A stretch of DNA of 64,000 nucleotides from Phaeobacter cretensis (GTDB lineage Bacteria; Pseudomonadota; Alphaproteobacteria; Rhodobacterales; Rhodobacteraceae): positions 1,302,001 through 1,366,000 of the forward strand of contig NZ_JBKBEU010000001.1 of the NCBI RefSeq assembly GCF_047372505.1. The letters are read 5' to 3'. Shown one piece after another: positions 53,785 to 62,913 of this stretch. How positions within the stretch are numbered: position 1 is the first letter of the stretch; each line of letters begins with the position of its first letter. The notes below the pieces were generated by a model. The model made no database searches. It was given only the letters and a program-made list of their open reading frames with translations, and was not told the DNA's origin. The position numbers were made by a program, and so were the translations under genes.

Positions 53785-54306
53785 TCAACTGGTCTCGCTG
53801 CGCCGTCGGAACTGATATCCGGATTTTGAATATTCATCGCTCCATGCATATTCATGACCCGCAAAGGCAGATTCAAACCCACCCATGTTCGAAGCCTCAT
53901 CTGCGATCAGAACCCATCCCCCGACAGCCACGTGATCAAGCAGTTGTTTCAAAACCGCCAGTCGCAGGCTTTTGGGCAACATGTGCAACGTTCGGTCAAA
54001 GAGGATGATGTCGAATATCCCGTCCGGCGCATAATCGGTGATGTCGGCGACAACCCCCTCGATTGAGAGGTCTTCCTTTCCGGCAGTTGCGACCAGATCT
54101 CGGATCCCATTGGTTGACGTATCAACCCCGACCACCCGGTGCCCCTTGCGCGCAATAAAGAGCGCATCTCTGCCTTGTCCACAACCGACATCCAGAACCC
54201 GAAGATCCGTGTCAGAGTGTTGGTTGAAAAACTGCATGAACACCGGGCTGGGATCGCCAAGAGCATCAGGCGTTTCGCCATATAATTTATCATAATTGTA
54301 AGCCAT
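53785..54306 (-). CDS. SAM-dependent methyltransferase (class I, TehB-like)
   Basis: 173 residues. VLDVGCGQGRDALFIARKGHRVVGVD is SAM motif I and II, and IILFDRTLHMLPK a post-motif. It resembles TehB and thiopurine-type methyltransferases; the substrate is unknown. No signal peptide. The ATG at 54306 starts the sequence. Confidence 0.87.
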   Translation of the reverse strand: MAYNYDKLYGETPDALGDPSPVFMQFFNQHSDTDLRVLDVGCGQGRDALFIARKGHRVVGVDTSTNGIRDLVATAGKEDLSIEGVVADITDYAPDGIFDIILFDRTLHMLPKSLRLAVLKQLLDHVAVGGWVLIADEASNMGGFESAFAGHEYAWSDEYSKSGYQFRRRSETS

Positions 54307-54475
54307 GAGCCACGGATAGCGGCAACACCAGCAAAAGGCTAAGTGAAATATTTCGTGATCTGAGCGGCTTGCGATCGACGGTGATCCGTGGCCGTAAACT
54401 GGTTGAATTGCAGCATTGCAGCAATCCCTGTATCACCTTAGTCGGCACCTTTCTCAACTCATTCGCAGGACACCC

Positions 54476-54937
54476 ATGACGATTTGGCGACCGGTTCAGT
54501 ACATTCGTGTAAAAGCCATTGGCATCTGTTGGCGAGGTGATCGCCTTTTGGCCGCAGAGGTCACAACAGACACGGGCCATATCAAGGGTGTTCGTCCGCT
54601 TGGAGGCACAGTCGAATTCGGGGAAACTTGGCAGCAAGCGCTGGCGCGCGAATTCCAAGAAGAGCTCAGTATTGAAATCACCACACCCGGTCGGCCCCAT
54701 GTGTTGGAAAACATCTTCACGCATGAAGGCAAAACCGGCCATGAGGTCATCTTCGCCGCCGAAGTCACACTGCCCACCGCTGCACTGCCGTCAGACGATC
54801 CCATTGTCTTCAAAGAAGACAGCGGCGTCGAGTGCACAGCCAGATGGTTCACACTTGATGAATTGGATACGGGTGGTCCAGCGCTCTATCCTACAGGGCT
54901 GAAACAGGTGCTGCTAAACGCAACGTACAGCGGCTGA
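54476..54937 (+). CDS. Nudix hydrolase
   Basis: 153 residues. The Nudix box is GGTVEFGETWQQALAREFQE plus EL, with the GX5EX7REXXEE pattern intact. It hydrolyses a nucleoside diphosphate linked to another group; the specificity is unknown. AGGA precedes the ATG at 54476. It is divergent from the methyltransferase gene. Confidence 0.88.
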   Translation: MTIWRPVQYIRVKAIGICWRGDRLLAAEVTTDTGHIKGVRPLGGTVEFGETWQQALAREFQEELSIEITTPGRPHVLENIFTHEGKTGHEVIFAAEVTLPTAALPSDDPIVFKEDSGVECTARWFTLDELDTGGPALYPTGLKQVLLNATYSG

Positions 54938-54975
54938 ACCCACTCTACCTCTTCACACATAGATCTGTCGGAACC

Positions 54976-54993
54976 GCGCCGCGTCAGCGGCGC
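54976..54993. repeat. GC-rich hairpin, possible intergenic repeat
   Basis: GCGCCGC (54976-54982), GTCA, GCGGCGC (54987-54993), followed by two more GC-rich short inverted stretches up to about 55045. No T-run follows, so it is not a standard terminator. Confidence 0.4.
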
Positions 54994-55062
54994 CTGGCCC
55001 AAGGCAGGCGCAGGCATCTTTGATGCAGGGGCATGGCGCGGGAGTTGTTCTGTGCCTTGAGA

Positions 55063-55881
55063 TTACTCGCCCAGTTTGGCGTGCACTTCGTCCAGATCGA
55101 TCTCGCCTATCGGCATCTTATTGGCGGGGTTCTCAAAATCATATTTGAATACTTCGAAATCGCGTTTGTAGATCTCGTAGACCAGATGCATCGACAGATC
55201 GTCAAAATAGTCCTCAACCGCATGCGCGCGTTTGGGGCCATGACCTTCGCTTTCGTTGAACCGCGGGATTTGCGCAAGATCTACTTTATGCCGCGTCTCG
55301 ATGGCATCCAGCACACCCTGTATTCCATCATTAAACGCTTCGGTCCAAATCACCTTGTCGTAGCGGCCGCCATTGCAGATGAAGGTGGAGACATGGCCCG
55401 AAGTCGCGGACCAGTGAATATCGGGATCCATAGGGCGGCGAAATTTGACCGTATCGCGGACAAACAATAGGAACCGGCGAAAGCTCTTGATCTGATCAAA
55501 GGGTTGCTTGCCATCTTCGCCACCAACGTCGATCCCATATTCGTAGGTCAACCGCGGAACCAGATTACCGCGGTAGCGTTTGCCATTGCGCTGAATGCCG
55601 CAAATTTTGTCAAAAAACGAACTTAGGACTCGGGTATACGGGTTCCGCACGCAGGTGAAGGCATAGGATTTCTGTGACTGAACATTGCCTGCAATCAAGG
55701 GCTGACTGTCAGACAGGGCCCATTTGTGCAAACCGCTGGTTGCATCATGAATATCACCATCGAAGAATTGTCCGTGATCGGAATAATACATGATCTGACC
55801 AATCGTCGAGCAGGCGCATTTAGGCACCACGCGGTACACCACGCTTTCGCTTTCTGTCATCCAAGTGCCTGGAAATCCCAT
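55063..55881 (-). CDS. Sulfotransferase family 2 protein
   Basis: 272 residues. VPKCACSTIGQIMYY is the 5'-phosphosulfate loop of PAPS and FTCVRNPYTRVLSSFFDK the 3'-phosphate site, both with expected residues. It should move sulfate from PAPS to a carbohydrate or similar acceptor. There is no signal peptide, so it works in the cytoplasm. The divergent glycosyltransferase gene, 143 bp away, may make its acceptor. A later ATG at 55860 is possible. Confidence 0.87.
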   Translation of the reverse strand: MGFPGTWMTESESVVYRVVPKCACSTIGQIMYYSDHGQFFDGDIHDATSGLHKWALSDSQPLIAGNVQSQKSYAFTCVRNPYTRVLSSFFDKICGIQRNGKRYRGNLVPRLTYEYGIDVGGEDGKQPFDQIKSFRRFLLFVRDTVKFRRPMDPDIHWSATSGHVSTFICNGGRYDKVIWTEAFNDGIQGVLDAIETRHKVDLAQIPRFNESEGHGPKRAHAVEDYFDDLSMHLVYEIYKRDFEVFKYDFENPANKMPIGEIDLDEVHAKLGE

Positions 55882-56024
55882 AATACTAGTCCCCCATGCC
55901 CGCGCGCCGCAATTGGCCCTCTGTGCAAGCTTAGTCGTTAAAAGCTCAATAAGGCGGTTTATTCAGCGAGAATTCGTCAGTATCAAGGAAACAATCAATC
56001 AAAATACGACACCGGGGCACCGCA

Positions 56025-57602
56025 ATGGCAAAAATCGCATATGTTCTGCTGTGCCATAAAGACCCTGAGGCTATCATCCAGCAAGCCCAGCGACTGACGG
56101 CTGCGGGCGACTACATGGCGATCCATTTCGATGGCCGAGCCTCCGCCGCTGCGTTTAAGCAAATCCAAGACGCGCTGAAGAACACGCCCAATGTCTGTTT
56201 TGCCCGCAAGCGGGTCAAATGTGGTTGGGGGGAATGGTCGCTGGTTCAGGCCACCTTATATGCGCTGGAATGTGCAGTAGCCAATTTCCCACGCGCCACT
56301 CACTTTTACATGGTGTCGGGCGACTGTATGGCCATCAAAACGGCTGAATATGCTCATCGACTTCTGGATGCGCAGGACAAAGACTACATCGAGAGTTTTG
56401 ATTTTTTCGATAGTGATTGGATCAAGACCGGGATGAAGGAAGACCGGCTTATTTACCGCCATGTCTTTAATGAACGTAAAAACAAACGTCTGTTCGATCT
56501 GAGCTACGGCCTACAGAAACACCTGGGATTGACACGCGCCCTGCCCGAGGACATCCAAGTCCAGATTGGCAGCCAATGGTGGTGTCTGCGCCGCCGTACT
56601 GTTGAATGGATACTCTCGTTTTTGAAAGAACGTCGCGATGTGCTTCGGTTCTTTCGCACCACCTGGATCCCGGATGAGACCTTTTTCCAGACCTTGGTGC
56701 GCCATCTTGTCCCAGCAAAGGAAATCGAAAGCCGTACTCTGACATTTCTGATGTTCTCGGATTATGGAATGCCGGTGCAGTTCTACAACGACCACTATGA
56801 CATGCTGATGGGGCAAGACTTTCTCTTTGCTCGCAAAATCAGCTCTGAGGCATTGGAGCTAAAACATCGTCTCGGTGCTCTTTATGCCGAGCAAGGTGTC
56901 GAGTTTCAGATCTCCGACGAGGGCAGGAACCTTTATGGCTTTCTGACCAAACGCGGGCGCAATGGGTTGAGGTTTGCCCCACGGTTTTGGGAAACCGAAA
57001 GCACCCTAGGCCGAGATCGCGAATTGCTGATCATTGCCTGTAAGAAATGGCACGTCGCCAAACGGCTGATCGGACGTCTACGCGATGTCAGCAACATTCC
57101 CGCCCTTGCCTATCTGTTTGATGAAGAAGGCACAGAGATGCCCAACCTTGGCGGCCTGCAGGCAACCATGTTGAAACGAACCCGTCACCGCCGCGCATTG
57201 GTGCGGATGTTGTTGGATTACTATGAGGCTGACCGGATGGTGATCTGCCTTGACCCATCTGCGTTAGAACTGATGCAGGATTTTTGCGCGGATCGAGCGG
57301 TGACACGCATCCTGCAGATTGAATGCACCCTGAGCGACGAATATCTAAGGGGTCATGCCGAGAGGATCGGTCTGGCCGGCCAGCAAACATCCTCAATTGC
57401 GCTGGAGCGGCTGCTGCCAACCATCCGCAATGACATCCAGCACGAATCCGATCGCATCCGCGATGTGGGTTTTGATCATCACAGCCTGATCCGCGAGAGC
57501 GACAGCGACGAACAGATTGCCGAACAACTGATGCCGTTTCTGGCCTTGGATCGTGATGCCGCATTGGCACTGGCGCGGACCGAACATCTCTTTACTGACT
57601 AG
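56025..57602 (+). CDS. Core-2/I-branching-type beta-1,6-N-acetylglucosaminyltransferase
   Basis: 525 residues. The first 250 match the GT14 fold (AYVLLCHKDPEAIIQQ, HFYMVSGDCMAIK, GSQWWCLRRRTVEWIL, WIPDETFFQTLV). The C-terminal 200 residues are a separate domain found in Rhodobacteraceae homologues (I recall DUF5928, not certain); it resembles a second nucleotide-binding unit at LLIIACKKWHVAKRL. It may build a glycan that the divergent sulfotransferase then modifies. The ATG at 56025 has only a weak ribosome binding site. Confidence 0.85.
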   Translation: MAKIAYVLLCHKDPEAIIQQAQRLTAAGDYMAIHFDGRASAAAFKQIQDALKNTPNVCFARKRVKCGWGEWSLVQATLYALECAVANFPRATHFYMVSGDCMAIKTAEYAHRLLDAQDKDYIESFDFFDSDWIKTGMKEDRLIYRHVFNERKNKRLFDLSYGLQKHLGLTRALPEDIQVQIGSQWWCLRRRTVEWILSFLKERRDVLRFFRTTWIPDETFFQTLVRHLVPAKEIESRTLTFLMFSDYGMPVQFYNDHYDMLMGQDFLFARKISSEALELKHRLGALYAEQGVEFQISDEGRNLYGFLTKRGRNGLRFAPRFWETESTLGRDRELLIIACKKWHVAKRLIGRLRDVSNIPALAYLFDEEGTEMPNLGGLQATMLKRTRHRRALVRMLLDYYEADRMVICLDPSALELMQDFCADRAVTRILQIECTLSDEYLRGHAERIGLAGQQTSSIALERLLPTIRNDIQHESDRIRDVGFDHHSLIRESDSDEQIAEQLMPFLALDRDAALALARTEHLFTD

Positions 57603-57650
57603 GGCTGCCGCACTGGCTGCCCCAGCCTGATCTCGTTCAGCGTATCCGGG

Positions 57651-58298
57651 CTATTTCTGTCTCCAGCTATCCAACCAACGGCGGAAGCGGCCACGGCGTT
57701 CAGACAAGGCATCACCAGCTGCATAAAGGCTGTCTTCGACATTCTCGACCATCGGGTCGATGCGAGCCTGGCGAAACCGCCGCCAGCGCACATAAAGCGC
57801 CCAGATCACGGCTGCCAGCAGGGCCAGGAATATAATATTGAACCAATTGACCTGAGTATGATCCGGACCATCCACCGGCTTTACGGCCACCGCATTGGGA
57901 AAGATCGACATAAACTCATTGCGCCAGCCATAGTGGCGAATAAGCACCCATTGCGGCTCTGACTTGCTGGAGACGAAATCAGTCAGCTCGGCCTGCAGGT
58001 TAGAGCTGTCCAATTTGAAATAAGGCGGCCAGCCCCAGCCGGTATCTTCGTTGCGATAGACGATAGGGCGGCCGTTGGGAAAAAACGCCTCGATAAAACG
58101 CACATCGCGGTTGATGCTGGTGGCGCTTTCCTGCGCGGTATCCTGCTGCGCCCAGAAGAGTGAGTTCTCACCAAAATCAACCCGCCGCACCTCGGTTTTG
58201 ACCACGCGCACCACATCATTCTGCGGCAGCGTGTAGTGTAAAAAGGCCCCGGCCAGAAGCCAGATGGTGAGAATGAACACCCATTTTACGTAACGCAT
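57651..58298 (-). CDS. DUF1523-family membrane-anchored protein
   Basis: 215 residues. An N-terminal helix (WVFILTIWLLAGAFLHY) and a second at about 155-175 (WFNIIFLALLAAVIWALYV) flank a 110-residue domain between them, probably periplasmic, with conserved WGWPPYFKLDSSNLQ and RHYGWRNEFMSIFPNAV. The C-terminus is basic. DUF1523 has no known function. The ATG at 58298 follows TGAGG; a GTG at 58310 overlaps the upstream stop. It is the last gene of the minus-strand run that starts beyond the right edge. Confidence 0.82.
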   Translation of the reverse strand: MRYVKWVFILTIWLLAGAFLHYTLPQNDVVRVVKTEVRRVDFGENSLFWAQQDTAQESATSINRDVRFIEAFFPNGRPIVYRNEDTGWGWPPYFKLDSSNLQAELTDFVSSKSEPQWVLIRHYGWRNEFMSIFPNAVAVKPVDGPDHTQVNWFNIIFLALLAAVIWALYVRWRRFRQARIDPMVENVEDSLYAAGDALSERRGRFRRWLDSWRQK

Positions 58299-58306
58299 CT
58301 GCGACC

Positions 58307-58573
58307 TCACATGAAATTCATGACATAAACCAAGAGGGCAATTGCCCCCAGCGGCACGACATAGACCAACAGGATAAGCTTGCGGCGCATCGAGCGGTCG
58401 TATTTGTTCAACCCGCGCTGGATGAAGGCGGAACGGTCTCCGGTCAACCCTTTCTCGGCCCAGCGACGTTTCAACCTGGCCCGCCGCACCTCACGCGAGT
58501 AGAGCGAGACAACGCCATAGATCACGGTCAACACTACAAGAAGGATCGCCATCAGGCGTAGGAAAGCAAACAT
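58307..58573 (-). CDS. Small two-helix membrane protein
   Basis: 88 residues: a helix at 5-24 (LRLMAILLVVLTVIYGVVSL), a basic cytoplasmic loop (REVRRARLKRRWAEKG) and a helix at 67-86. I know no family. It begins in the stop of the upstream gene (TGATG), and its own stop overlaps the GTG of the DUF1523 frame, so it is in a tight operon. Confidence 0.8.
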   Translation of the reverse strand: MFAFLRLMAILLVVLTVIYGVVSLYSREVRRARLKRRWAEKGLTGDRSAFIQRGLNKYDRSMRRKLILLVYVVPLGAIALLVYVMNFM

Positions 58574-59970
58574 CAGCGACGCCTCCGGTTACCAGACCGG
58601 CTGCTGATAGCCCCCCATGGGCCGACCCGCTCCATCAGGCTATCGCGCCGACGTCCCGATTTGCTGTTTTTTCGGCGGTCTTCACCACCGACACTGCGGC
58701 CATTCATGTCCGGTTCATGGCCAAACAGCGCCGCTCGGGCACCAACCTTATCCACCGCATATTCACGCGCGAGGAAAGCCACAACGTGATCTTTTTTGGC
58801 TTCGGGCCAGCCACGATACTGCTGATAGAACGCATCCTTGTGGCAGATGAATAGCTGGCGGAAATCCAGTGGTGTCAGCTCGGCCAAAAGCATATTGACC
58901 AAATCACATTCGGGCGTATTGGTCGCCCGCAGGCAATAGAAATAGGCTGGGTGATCCGATTTGATCTTGGGCCACTTGCCACCACTTTCCGCCCAGCGCA
59001 CCATCGCTGCCATGCCCTCAAACTCAGGCGGCAACTCACCAGCATGACGTGCTGCCATGCGCCGCAGATCGCTACGTGACAGCCCAGAGAGATCCATTCC
59101 CTTGTCTGCAAGGACACTGATCGCCAGAAACCCCATCTTCTGGCGCAGGATGGCTGCACCATCGACACCGCGGGCCCGAATGATTGGTTCCACCAGCCCG
59201 TTCAGTTCAAGGAACTTCGCGATAGCATTGCCTTGTGTACAATCAAATACGTGGTCAAGCGGAACGCCTTCAGGCTTCTCCCCGCTGGCAATCAACGCCG
59301 GGTGCTCAACGTCCTGAAACACATAAAGCCCGCCAAAATGCGCCGTCCAGAAATTCTGCTGCTCAAACACCTCATGTTTTAGCCGCACCGGATTGCGGGT
59401 GACATCGCCCGTCCGCTCTGCTGTCTCAATCATTTCGCCGATCAGCACATCGTCGAACCAGCCGTCGTCTTCCGTCTTGAACCGCTCAACCAGATCGGCC
59501 AATCGATCGGCCTGCCGCAAGGTCCCTTTGGTGGTATCGGCTTCTATCCGAACCTGACGGATATCGAACAGTTTGGCCGCGGTCGGCACCTCGAACACCG
59601 AGTTCACCAGCTCGCCTGCCACCGCGTCTGTCGCTGTCAGCGCAAAAAGCTGGTTTTCGTTCGCGACAATGAACCGGCGCAGGATGTCCCGGCTGGTGGA
59701 GAATTTCACATTGAGAAGCGGGCAACGTTTCTGTTCGGTGCTGAGCAGAATAAACTGCCGGTTCACGCCCGCATGGTTCAGATAGTGGTCATCCCCCAGC
59801 TCATCGCCCACTTCGGGAGAGTAGCCAGAGATATCAACGTGGAAATCAGTGAGGCCCGTGGTCTTGCCCGTCAAATGCTTCAGCGCGCGATTGTAGCGTT
59901 CTACCAGCGCGGGCGAGGCCACATGGAAGAGATTGCCGAACATCAGGCCATGCTGGATGAGGCGTTTCAT
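58573..59970 (-). CDS. Conserved protein of unknown function (465 residues, DUF6638-like)
   Basis: No catalytic motif recognised. The protein is soluble, with a patch rich in charged residues and a very basic C-terminus (KNSKSGRRRDSLMERV, SRSGNRRRR). Conserved-looking blocks are LTDFHVDISGYSPEVGDELGDDHYLN, HPAYFYCLRATNTPECDLVNMLLA and FLAREYAVDKVGARAALFGHEP. I recall a Rhodobacterales family DUF6638, but cannot confirm it. AGGAGG precedes the ATG at 59970. It lies in the same run as the AAA ATPase. Confidence 0.75.
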   Translation of the reverse strand: MKRLIQHGLMFGNLFHVASPALVERYNRALKHLTGKTTGLTDFHVDISGYSPEVGDELGDDHYLNHAGVNRQFILLSTEQKRCPLLNVKFSTSRDILRRFIVANENQLFALTATDAVAGELVNSVFEVPTAAKLFDIRQVRIEADTTKGTLRQADRLADLVERFKTEDDGWFDDVLIGEMIETAERTGDVTRNPVRLKHEVFEQQNFWTAHFGGLYVFQDVEHPALIASGEKPEGVPLDHVFDCTQGNAIAKFLELNGLVEPIIRARGVDGAAILRQKMGFLAISVLADKGMDLSGLSRSDLRRMAARHAGELPPEFEGMAAMVRWAESGGKWPKIKSDHPAYFYCLRATNTPECDLVNMLLAELTPLDFRQLFICHKDAFYQQYRGWPEAKKDHVVAFLAREYAVDKVGARAALFGHEPDMNGRSVGGEDRRKNSKSGRRRDSLMERVGPWGAISSRSGNRRRR

Positions 59971-60027
59971 GCAATCCTCCTATCCGTATCACGAAAGCGA
60001 TGCGCCCGGCCCGAGGGTGGGTGCGGA

Positions 60028-60075
60028 ACGCGCCCGCCCTGGGGGGCGGGTCGGGCGCGTCGCGGCTTCGCCGCG
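60028..60075. repeat. GC-rich REP-like hairpins
   Basis: CCCGCCC (60033-60039) pairs with GGGCGGG (60044-60050), framed by ACGCGCCC and GGGCGCGT; then CGCGGC-TTC-GCCGCG (60061-60075). They lie between the AT-rich gene and the 465-residue gene, without a T-run. Confidence 0.5.
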
Positions 60076-60109
60076 GAACCGAACGGCCTACGATTTGCAC
60101 CAAACAGTT

Positions 60110-60874
60110 TCAGATCGCATCCTCCACAATTATTAGAGGAACCTTCTGATCCCCCGCTCCTGCAACCATCCCTGGTTCGAGTTCAAGTTCGATCCACTGC
60201 CAACTCGGTTGCTCACGGCCTTTGAATACAAACTCCTGCAAAAACTTATCGAACAAGGGCATAAGTGCTTTTGATGCTCTAATTATCCATGACAACCAGT
60301 CCGCAAAGGCTGGCAAGCGCTCTTCAGTCTTCCTTTGGCCTACCGTTCGGTTGAAACATGCAGCGAAAACTACTTCTTCACCAAAAGGAAAAAACGAATT
60401 TGCTTCTCGTTCGTCGAAGTAAAAACTTGTAGTTGCTGCCGTAGAGACATGCCCCAAGCGCTTTTTCTTGATGTGGCCAACATTGAGGTGGTTGGTAGCT
60501 TCATGTCTAAAGTTCCCAATGATGGACTTCAGTGACTGTTCCTCGCCTTCAAGCAGTTTCTCTTTTGCACTCTCCAGAAAACCTTTCAGAGCTGCATCAT
60601 TGATTTCACAGTCTAATTTAACCGCCAGTTCAAAGATCTTTGCCGACCAGATGCGAAGAACCAAATTTTGCTGAATAGAAATGGCTGAATCAACATCCTC
60701 GTTCCCAGTCGTCCTGAATTTACAACTATCGTATATCCGCCACAAAGCGTTAACCTCGCTAATAGCGAAGCTCAAAGCCGCTAGGACAGCAATCGTTTCC
60801 TCGGGAAGGTCCTGAATAGTACTCTTGGGTATTTCCAATTTGCGCACCCGGCGTACATTCTTCGTACTCCTCAC
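60110..60874 (-). CDS. AT-rich hypothetical protein, probably acquired
   Basis: 254 residues of no family I know. Base composition is visibly more AT-rich than both neighbours. It is mainly alpha-helical, and NFRHEATNHL contains R123-x5-H129, similar to the RX4-6H motif of HEPN RNases, though in a weak context. The GTG at 60874 overlaps the stop of the AAA gene (GTGA) with GGAGGGG upstream, so it is translated as part of the run. The location between AAA and the 465-residue gene suggests insertion into a conserved operon. Confidence 0.7.
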   Translation of the reverse strand: MRSTKNVRRVRKLEIPKSTIQDLPEETIAVLAALSFAISEVNALWRIYDSCKFRTTGNEDVDSAISIQQNLVLRIWSAKIFELAVKLDCEINDAALKGFLESAKEKLLEGEEQSLKSIIGNFRHEATNHLNVGHIKKKRLGHVSTAATTSFYFDEREANSFFPFGEEVVFAACFNRTVGQRKTEERLPAFADWLSWIIRASKALMPLFDKFLQEFVFKGREQPSWQWIELELEPGMVAGAGDQKVPLIIVEDAI

Positions 60875-62808
60875 CCCTGCCCCTCCAGATACCGCCGTTT
60901 GGCCTCTTCCTGTCGCCCGAAATCGCGCACCATGTTGTCAATCGCCACCTCGTCCGACTTATCGGCATAGCGGAACTCGCTGTCGGCGTAGCGGTTGATC
61001 TCCTGCACCACCATGTCCACGGTGATCGGCACCCGCAGCTCTGCAATCATCGCGGATTTGGTGTCGTAATCCTTGAACAGGAACAGCTCCGGGTTCTCCA
61101 TCCAGTCATCCGGCATCTCAAAATCCATCGCGCGCACCTTGACCGCATCGGTGATGTTCTTGATGGCGCGGCCGGTGAAGCGTTCATCCGCCTGCTGAAT
61201 GGCCTTCAGATAGGTGCCCAGTTTGGTCAGATTATCCAGATCACCAATCTGCTCCTGTACCCGGCCAAAGACCTCGACCAGACCCGGTTCGTGTGGGCGA
61301 TTGTAAGCCTCAAACGAGCGGGCAACGGCCTGTTTGATCTCCTGCGCGCCGTATAGGTCGTGATCGCCCAGCGGGATATCGTGGTTCTTGCCCATCAACA
61401 GGGTCAGGATGTCGATGTAGTCTTCGCGCGTCTGCGGCCCATCGACCAGAAAACGCGCCCCAGCCCGTTGGCGCAGCGCGTCGTCCACATTCTCCGGGTA
61501 GTTGGAGAACATGCCAAAGGTACAGTTGCCCCGCACCACGGTATTTGCGCCGGCAAATGCTTCCATGAACACCGCCGTGACCTCTTGCTGCCCGGCGCTG
61601 GACTGGCGATCACCGCGCTTGCCCGCGATCTGGTCGATGTCATCGATGGTACCAAAGCCGATCACGCCGGGTTCTATCACATTTTGGATAAACGACTTGG
61701 CGTTCTGCCCGGATTTACCCTGATAGCTGTCTATATTGTCGATGCCGAAGTTCTGATAGCGGAAGGCATAACCCGCGTTCTGACAATAGTCGTTGATAAG
61801 ACCCGCCATCATCTGAATGAGTGTCGTCTTGCCGGTGCCGGGCTTGCCATCACCCATGAAGGTAAAGATGAAGCCGCCCATTTCAGCGAATGGGTTCAGG
61901 CGGCGGTCGAAATCATAGGCCATCAGCATCTTGGACAGGCGCAGCGCCTGATATTTGGCGATATGGTTGCCGACCACCTCATGCGGCTTTTTGAACGCCA
62001 TGGTCAGAGTGCTGGATTTCGCCTTTACTGCTGGCTCAAAGCCGCTGATGGTCAGATCATCCGCCTCAACCCGCCAATCAGCGCCGGTGAAACTTTCAAG
62101 CCGAGGGGCGTTCTGAGCCCGTAGAGTTACTTTCTCCATCACCTGCTCAGCATAGGCTGCGGTCGCTGCAATCAGCTGCGCGTCATCCGGGGCATGTACG
62201 GCCAGTTTCTGATCCAGCTCCCACAATAGTCCGTGCAGCGCCAGCGGCGCGTTGTCCGTCAGCAGCTCCTCTGCCTCGCCAACCTCCGCCTGCACCTCGC
62301 TGCCGTGGGGGGCCAACAGATAGGCCGCTGCATTGGCAAAAGCATGTGCGGCTATTAGCGCCTCTGCGGCCAGCAATTCGGTAAATTCTCCCTTGCGCGT
62401 CGCATCAAGTGATCCGGCGAGATTGGCACGTTTCAAATCGCCCAGACCGGAAACATCAGCATAAGCCTCCCCCATCGCCAGAGCAATTGCCAAGGCCCGG
62501 CGCAGAGTGTGCTGCAAGGTCGCCTGCAACGGCGAGGTGAGCGGGTCATCCTCGTCTGCCGCTTCGATACGGGAAACGAGATGCACACCTTCAGGCCGCG
62601 CGGTAGATCGCGTTACCAGCCCCGGCGTTGTCGAACGGAAGCGTCTGCGCGATCCGATTCCTGACGACCGTTCGGATGCCTTGCCCTCAACGGCGGACTT
62701 TGCAATACGCGGGGTGTGATCAAACCCCTCCAGCATTGCAACCGCCGCGGTATAGTGCTTGCGGATATCCTCTTCCCGCAGCTCCATCTGGTTGCCTGAA
62801 ACACTCAT
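60871..62808 (-). CDS. AAA-family ATPase
   Basis: 645 residues. The first 300 residues are a helical region of unknown fold with no signal. Residues 321-328 (GKPGTGKT) are Walker A, 383-392 (IGFGTIDDID) Walker B, about 432-440 (MFSNYPEN) sensor 1, and R446-R450 (RQRAGAR) the arginine finger, so a standard hexameric AAA+ unit. Partners are encoded downstream. GAGGGTGAG precedes the ATG. No known AAA class (FtsH, Lon, MoxR) fits by eye. Confidence 0.88.
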   Translation of the reverse strand: MSVSGNQMELREEDIRKHYTAAVAMLEGFDHTPRIAKSAVEGKASERSSGIGSRRRFRSTTPGLVTRSTARPEGVHLVSRIEAADEDDPLTSPLQATLQHTLRRALAIALAMGEAYADVSGLGDLKRANLAGSLDATRKGEFTELLAAEALIAAHAFANAAAYLLAPHGSEVQAEVGEAEELLTDNAPLALHGLLWELDQKLAVHAPDDAQLIAATAAYAEQVMEKVTLRAQNAPRLESFTGADWRVEADDLTISGFEPAVKAKSSTLTMAFKKPHEVVGNHIAKYQALRLSKMLMAYDFDRRLNPFAEMGGFIFTFMGDGKPGTGKTTLIQMMAGLINDYCQNAGYAFRYQNFGIDNIDSYQGKSGQNAKSFIQNVIEPGVIGFGTIDDIDQIAGKRGDRQSSAGQQEVTAVFMEAFAGANTVVRGNCTFGMFSNYPENVDDALRQRAGARFLVDGPQTREDYIDILTLLMGKNHDIPLGDHDLYGAQEIKQAVARSFEAYNRPHEPGLVEVFGRVQEQIGDLDNLTKLGTYLKAIQQADERFTGRAIKNITDAVKVRAMDFEMPDDWMENPELFLFKDYDTKSAMIAELRVPITVDMVVQEINRYADSEFRYADKSDEVAIDNMVRDFGRQEEAKRRYLEGQG

Positions 62809-62913
62809 CTCACCCTCACAATCCTTAGGCCGCAGACCGCTAAACCGGTCCGTTTATCTTCTGGCTATATATATTTCTTCGCCGGGCCTCCTGACCCTGC
62901 CTGAAACGCTGTT

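Noticed and set aside
61360..62124. 254-codon plus-strand frame over the AAA ATPase gene
   Set aside because: Antisense to a gene with full AAA motifs; no start signal.
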